DNA of 56,152 nucleotides from DATFMP01 sp035266845. GTDB lineage: Bacteria > SAR324 > JACQKK01. The notes under the pieces are model-generated. The model made no database searches, had not been told where the DNA came from, and worked only from the letters and a program-made list of their open reading frames with translations. Position numbers and translations under genes: made by a program. The stretch covers positions 1 to 56,152 of the forward strand of contig DATFMP010000095.1 of assembly GCA_035266845.1 (NCBI GenBank), written 5' to 3'. Every line of letters starts with the position of its first letter. Positions within the stretch are counted from its first letter, which is position 1. Shown here piece after piece: positions 52,816-56,152 of this stretch.

Positions 52816-53026
52816 GTGGCCGCTACCCGGCCGAACCTTGATCCTGCATCGCAATTCCCGCCCCTTCGCGGCAATGGCGGCCTTCGGGCGTCTCTAGCCG
52901 CACCGCGCCGCTGACCAGCGGCAGCGCGGGCACGAGCCGGCCACACCGGCGCGCGCCCGCGAGCTCACCGTGCAAGCGGTGCGCGCCTGTCGCCGCGAGT
53001 TTTCCCATACGGGCAGCGGCATCGCC

Positions 53027-53917
53027 ATGAACTGGATGAAGGTTGCGCTGAACACCCTGCGTTGGAAGGTGCTGACGCTGGGCGCCCTGGCTGGACTATG
53101 GGCCAGCCTACTGCACGAGTCCGCCCAACTCCTGCCGGTGGCGGTGGGCTGGCAGGCCACCCACGCCCTGCTGGCAGGCGCGGCGCTGGGCTTGGGCCTG
53201 GGACTGGTGCTGGCCCCGGCCGATGCACTGCTGCAGCACTACTTCCGCCGCGCACTCAAGTCCGCCATTGCCGGTGCCGCGCTGGGCGCGCTGCTTGGGG
53301 CAGCGGGCACGGCGCTGCAACTGGCCCTGGTGCATGCGGCGGAAAGCTGGGCGTGGCTCATGCCCACGCAGGCCGGCTGGCTGGGACTGACCCTCACCCT
53401 GGGCTTGGTGGGTGCGGGGTGCGGCCTCGCCATCGCCCTGGGCGAGGGGCAGTGGCACCTGCGGAAGCTCTGGGCGGGCCTGCTGGCTGGTGTGCTGCTG
53501 GGTGCCGCGCTGGCCGCCGCGGCCCTTGGCACCGGCGAGAACGCCTGGGCCCTGCTGGGCGCCCTGGTAGTCTGGAGCGCCCTGCTGGCGCTGATGCTGC
53601 ACTGGTGGGGGCGACGAAGGGCACGACGCTGGTTGCGCCTGCTCACCGCACCGGGGGAGGACAGCATCTTTCCCCTGCGGGACGCGCACATCTTGGTGGG
53701 CAAGAACGAACGCAACGACATTCCGCTGCGGGACTTCCACGAGATCTACCCGTACCACTGCGAACTGCGCTGGGCGGCGGATCACTACGAGATCATCGAC
53801 AACGAGCAGGGCGGTATCGTGCTGGTGAACTACCGCCAGGTGCAGGAGCACGTGCTGCGGCCGGGAGACCTCATCAAGATCGGCTCGGCCCTGCTGCAGT
53901 ATGGGGAGGCATCATGA
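53027..53917 (+). CDS. Membrane protein with C-terminal FHA-like domain (FHA protein A)
   Basis: This 296-residue protein has an N-terminal half of five to six membrane helices (for example LTLGALAGLWASLL, LLAGAALGLGLGLVLA, AWALLGALVVWSALLAL) and ends in a cytoplasmic FHA-like domain (about 215-296): SIFPLRDAHILVGKNERNDI, EIYPYHCELRWAADHYEIID and LRPGDLIKIGSALLQYG. The phosphothreonine-binding GR-S-RH pattern is degenerate (VGKNERND, YPYHCEL). Its stop overlaps the next FHA gene by ATGA. No kinase, phosphatase or T6SS gene is nearby. Likely half of a two-protein membrane complex; function unknown. Confidence 0.78.
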   Translation: MNWMKVALNTLRWKVLTLGALAGLWASLLHESAQLLPVAVGWQATHALLAGAALGLGLGLVLAPADALLQHYFRRALKSAIAGAALGALLGAAGTALQLALVHAAESWAWLMPTQAGWLGLTLTLGLVGAGCGLAIALGEGQWHLRKLWAGLLAGVLLGAALAAAALGTGENAWALLGALVVWSALLALMLHWWGRRRARRWLRLLTAPGEDSIFPLRDAHILVGKNERNDIPLRDFHEIYPYHCELRWAADHYEIIDNEQGGIVLVNYRQVQEHVLRPGDLIKIGSALLQYGEAS

Positions 53918-55110
53918 GCCGCCGAGCTTCCCTTGTGCGGCGCCCGGCGCCATCGCACTGGGCCGCCTGGCTGTGCGCACTGGCGTTGGCCCTGGCCTGC
54001 CTGGTGCCGCCGGCTGCCAGCGCCGCCGCTGCCGATCTGGCGCACTACGCCGTCCCCACCGGGGACGCCGGCCCGCACGCTCCCGCGGAGGCCCTGGCGG
54101 TCCGCGAGACTGCCATGACCGGCCGCGCTGCGGACGGCTCCGCGGCGATCCGCCTGCTGCCGGCAGAACCGGCGGCCGCCGCCACGGCCGCGGAGAACGA
54201 CTGGACCGGGCTAGGACTGCGCGCTCTGCTGGCTCTGCTGGGTCTGCCGCTGGCCTTCTGGCTGATGCGGCGGCCGCGCGCCGTGAATCGCATCACCGGA
54301 CCCGGCTTCGAGGTGATCTCGCCGACGGAACCGCGCCGCTTCATCGCGCTGGAGGAGCGCTACCAAGCGCTGGACTTCCTCAGCAAGGTGGACACGGTCG
54401 GACAGTTGCGCCTCTCGGCCAACCTGAACAAAGTCATGCTGTCCGTGCGCAAGTACGGCTACCTGATGGAGGACAAGAACTACCGCAACGCGCTGCTGGT
54501 GAATCGCCGGCGCGTGCGGCGCACGCTGCTGCGCGACGGCGACGTGCTGGACCTGGGCGACCTGACCCTGCTTTACCGCGACAACCGGGTGGCCCGCATC
54601 ACGCGCTATGCCTCCATCACGCCGGGCGAGGGCAAGTCGCAGATCAAGTTCGAACGCCTGCGCGGACCGATCCGCCGCGGCATGCCCATGCTCGTGCCGG
54701 AACAGACGCCCAACCGCGTCTTCTACGTCACGCGCAACAAGGTGTTCATCGGACGCTCGGAGAACAACGATCTGGTCATCAAGTCGCGCAACGTCTATTA
54801 TCGCCATGCCAAGCTGGAGCGGGTCGGCGGGCGCTGGAAGCTGCAGGACCTGAGCGTGCTGGGCAACACGTACGTGAACAACCGGCGCATCGAGCAACGC
54901 TTCCTCAAGGAGGGAGACGAGATCGCCATCGAATCGCACCGCTTCAAGTTCGGCTTCGTCACGCGCGCCATGCGCGAGCGGCCGCCGCAGCCGGGTCAGC
55001 CGGTCGCCCCCGAGGAGGCCGAAGATCTGGCCCAGGACACGCTGGGCGGGCCGGAGGCGGGCGACAGTGGCGAGATGGCGGACGACTCCGACTACGCCCC
55101 CAGCCCCTGA
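53914..55110 (+). CDS. Secreted/membrane protein with two FHA-like domains (FHA protein B)
   Basis: This is a 398-residue protein. A signal-like helix (AAWLCALALALACLVPPAASA, about residues 19-39) and an Ala-rich linker lead to a second hydrophobic helix (LGLRALLALLGLPLAFWLM, about 105-123). Two FHA-like domains follow: the first (about 135-225) is degenerate, with LDLGDLTLLYRDN; the second (about 265-350) is canonical, with VFIGRSENNDLVIKSRNVYY, the RHAKLE histidine motif and LQDLSVLGNTYVNNRRI. The second should bind phosphothreonine peptides in the cytoplasm. It is translationally coupled to FHA protein A and 16 bp upstream of argB. Confidence 0.8.
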   Translation: MSRRASLVRRPAPSHWAAWLCALALALACLVPPAASAAAADLAHYAVPTGDAGPHAPAEALAVRETAMTGRAADGSAAIRLLPAEPAAAATAAENDWTGLGLRALLALLGLPLAFWLMRRPRAVNRITGPGFEVISPTEPRRFIALEERYQALDFLSKVDTVGQLRLSANLNKVMLSVRKYGYLMEDKNYRNALLVNRRRVRRTLLRDGDVLDLGDLTLLYRDNRVARITRYASITPGEGKSQIKFERLRGPIRRGMPMLVPEQTPNRVFYVTRNKVFIGRSENNDLVIKSRNVYYRHAKLERVGGRWKLQDLSVLGNTYVNNRRIEQRFLKEGDEIAIESHRFKFGFVTRAMRERPPQPGQPVAPEEAEDLAQDTLGGPEAGDSGEMADDSDYAPSP

Positions 55111-55126
55111 CTTCCCGGATCGCGCC

Positions 55127-56083
55127 ATGAAGGCCGAGAGCAAATCCTCCCCTGCTGCCAAGGCCGGCAGTCCTGTCGGCAAGCAGCCCGACGACGCCCC
55201 CGCCACCACCAGCCCCGCGCAGGCGGCCCCCAGCGGACCCAACGCGGCCAAGAAGGCCTTGCTCATCGAGGCGCTGAGCTACATCGGGCGCTTCAGGGGC
55301 AAGATCCTCGTCATCAAGTACGGCGGGGCGGCCCAGGAGCACCAGCCGGTGAAGGAGACCTTCGCCCACGACGTGGTGCTGCTGCAGTCCCTGGGCATGC
55401 TGCCCGTAGTCGTGCACGGGGGCGGGCCCGGCGTGAGCCGCGCCATGAAGGCCATGGGCCAGGAGGCCGTATTCGTGGACGGCCTGCGCGTGACCACCAA
55501 GGAGGGGCTGGCGGTGACGGAGATGGTGCTCTCCGGCTCCATCAACAAGGAGATCGTGGCCCTGCTCACGGCCCAGGGCGGCCGGGCAGTGGGCATCAGC
55601 GGCAAGGACGGCCCCACCGTGCTGGCCCGCAAGCACCACGACGCCAAGGGTGTGGATCTGGGTTACGTGGGCGAGATCGAGCACGTGGACCCGACCCTGG
55701 TGCGCCTGCTGCTGGAGCAGGGTTTCATCCCCGTGATCTCCCCCATCGGCATCGGCCGCGACGGCACTACCTACAACATCAACGCCGACAGCACCGCCTC
55801 CCGCATCGCCGGGGCCCTGAAGGCCGAGAAGATGATCTTCATGACGGACGTGGACGGTGTGCTGAAGGACGGCCAGCTCGTCTCCGCCCTCACCAAGATC
55901 GAGGCCCTGGACCTGATCGACCGCGGCGTCATCTCGGGCGGCATGGTGCCCAAGGTGGAGGCCATGCTGCACTGCCTCAACGCCGGGGTCGGCTCCGCCA
56001 CCATCATCAACGGCGGCGAGCACCACGCCATCATCGCCGAGCTCTTCACCGACAAGGGCGTCGGCACGCAGATCCGGGCGTAG
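55127..56083 (+). CDS. argB: Acetylglutamate kinase ArgB
   Basis: This 318-residue enzyme phosphorylates N-acetylglutamate in arginine synthesis. The amino-acid-kinase fold is clear: ILVIKYGGAAQ (phosphate-binding Lys), PVVVHGGGPGVSRAM, the YNINADSTASRIAGAL stretch and FMTDVDGVLKDG, ending with GGMVPKVEAML. About 42 N-terminal residues (Ser/Pro/Ala-rich, SSPAAKAGSPVGKQ) precede the usual start; no internal ATG offers a shorter form, so the extension is probably real. No other arg gene is adjacent. It is 16 bp after FHA protein B and probably in the same transcript, an odd partnership. Confidence 0.95.
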   Translation: MKAESKSSPAAKAGSPVGKQPDDAPATTSPAQAAPSGPNAAKKALLIEALSYIGRFRGKILVIKYGGAAQEHQPVKETFAHDVVLLQSLGMLPVVVHGGGPGVSRAMKAMGQEAVFVDGLRVTTKEGLAVTEMVLSGSINKEIVALLTAQGGRAVGISGKDGPTVLARKHHDAKGVDLGYVGEIEHVDPTLVRLLLEQGFIPVISPIGIGRDGTTYNINADSTASRIAGALKAEKMIFMTDVDGVLKDGQLVSALTKIEALDLIDRGVISGGMVPKVEAMLHCLNAGVGSATIINGGEHHAIIAELFTDKGVGTQIRA

Positions 56084-56100
56084 GGGCAGGGCCTCACCCC

Positions 56101-56119
56101 GCCCCGCATCCTGCGGGGC
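56101..56119. repeat. Hairpin after argB
   Basis: GCCCCGCA and TGCGGGGC pair around TCC immediately downstream of argB. It may contribute to termination together with the next hairpin, though neither has a T-run inside the window. Confidence 0.5.
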
Positions 56120-56120
56120 T

Positions 56121-56144
56121 GCCCCTCTCCCCAGGGAGAGGGGC
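56121..56144. repeat. 11-bp perfect inverted repeat at the window end (REP-like)
   Basis: GCCCCTCTCCC and GGGAGAGGGGC face each other across CA. CTCTCCC...GGGAGAG stems are typical of repetitive extragenic elements in GC-rich proteobacteria. The element may continue beyond the window. Confidence 0.55.
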
Positions 56145-56152
56145 GCACTTCC

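Larger units (their letters stand above)
52051..53026. other. 976-bp gene-free region after ftsZ
   Basis: Besides the ftsZ terminator it holds at least three more stem-loops: CTCCGCACGA with TCGTGTGGAG (52129-52152, one G-U), CGCAAAGC with GCTTTGCG (52275-52300) and a 14-bp perfect stem (52785-52815). A long forward frame (52075-52764) runs through the terminator and has no ribosome-binding site or recognisable domain, so I treat it as spurious. Small RNAs are possible but unproven. Confidence 0.6.

Overview
The window is GC-rich, densely coding chromosomal DNA. It most likely comes from a proteobacterium, probably gamma- or betaproteobacterial in gene style. The reasons are a canonical FtsA-FtsZ pair, a trigger factor-ClpP pair, an AddB/AddA-like nuclease-helicase pair, a lipoprotein-anchored Liv-type ABC transporter, several PilZ proteins and an MCP. 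I could not run a search, so the lineage is inferred. I see no rRNA, CRISPR array, intact insertion sequence or plasmid functions.

Layout. 1-860: start of a secreted protein built of BIG_2 Ig-like repeats, cut by the window edge, followed by tRNA-Ser(CGA). 1.3-11.7 kb: a carboxylic-acid/CoA region, with an ADP-forming acyl-CoA synthetase and a MaoC hydratase on the minus strand, divergent from a five-gene Liv-type ABC transporter with a good sigma70 promoter, then an SDR and a CaiB/BaiF CoA-transferase. 11.8-14.8 kb: a small membrane histidine kinase and a HAMP-less MCP. 14.8-17.1 kb: a regulatory intergenic region with a perfect 16-bp palindrome at a predicted transcription start, a HTH/S24-like regulator and a class II glutamine amidotransferase. 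17.2-21.6 kb: two tandem amidases of identical length, divergent from a class III aminotransferase. 22.0-33.4 kb: four PilZ or PilZ-like proteins scattered around a small membrane/lytic-transglycosylase cassette, the AddB/AddA-like pair, tRNA-Arg(TCG), a SUI1 factor and a YaiI-family protein. 33.6-41.7 kb: EamA transporter, isocitrate-lyase/PEP-mutase family enzyme, a beta-repeat protein, tRNA-Leu(TAG), trigger factor, ClpP, tRNA-Val(CAC) with a strong terminator, small membrane proteins and a PPOX protein. 41.9-46.9 kb: a 1164-residue multi-PAS hybrid kinase with a three-receiver partner. 47.3-56.1 kb: LysR regulator, small acidic protein, ftsA-ftsZ, a gene-free 1-kb stretch, two membrane FHA proteins and argB.

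How the genes fit together. The first 12 kb reads as uptake of a carboxylate, its activation to a CoA ester, and hydration or CoA exchange. The kinase/receiver and MCP/kinase pairs plus the PilZ proteins suggest heavy investment in signal transduction and probably c-di-GMP output, although no GGDEF/EAL enzyme lies in the window. The housekeeping genes are arranged unusually: clpP lacks adjacent clpX, and ftsA-ftsZ stands alone without ftsQ, mur genes or lpxC.

The best candidates for new biology are the PilZ set with a shared N-terminal helix motif, the membrane protein/transglycosylase/membrane protein cassette, the hairpin-dense intergenic stretch at 39.87-40.18 kb, the palindrome-controlled S24-like regulator without its own ribosome-binding site, the three-receiver protein with a glutamate in place of the phospho-acceptor, and the FHA pair coupled to argB.
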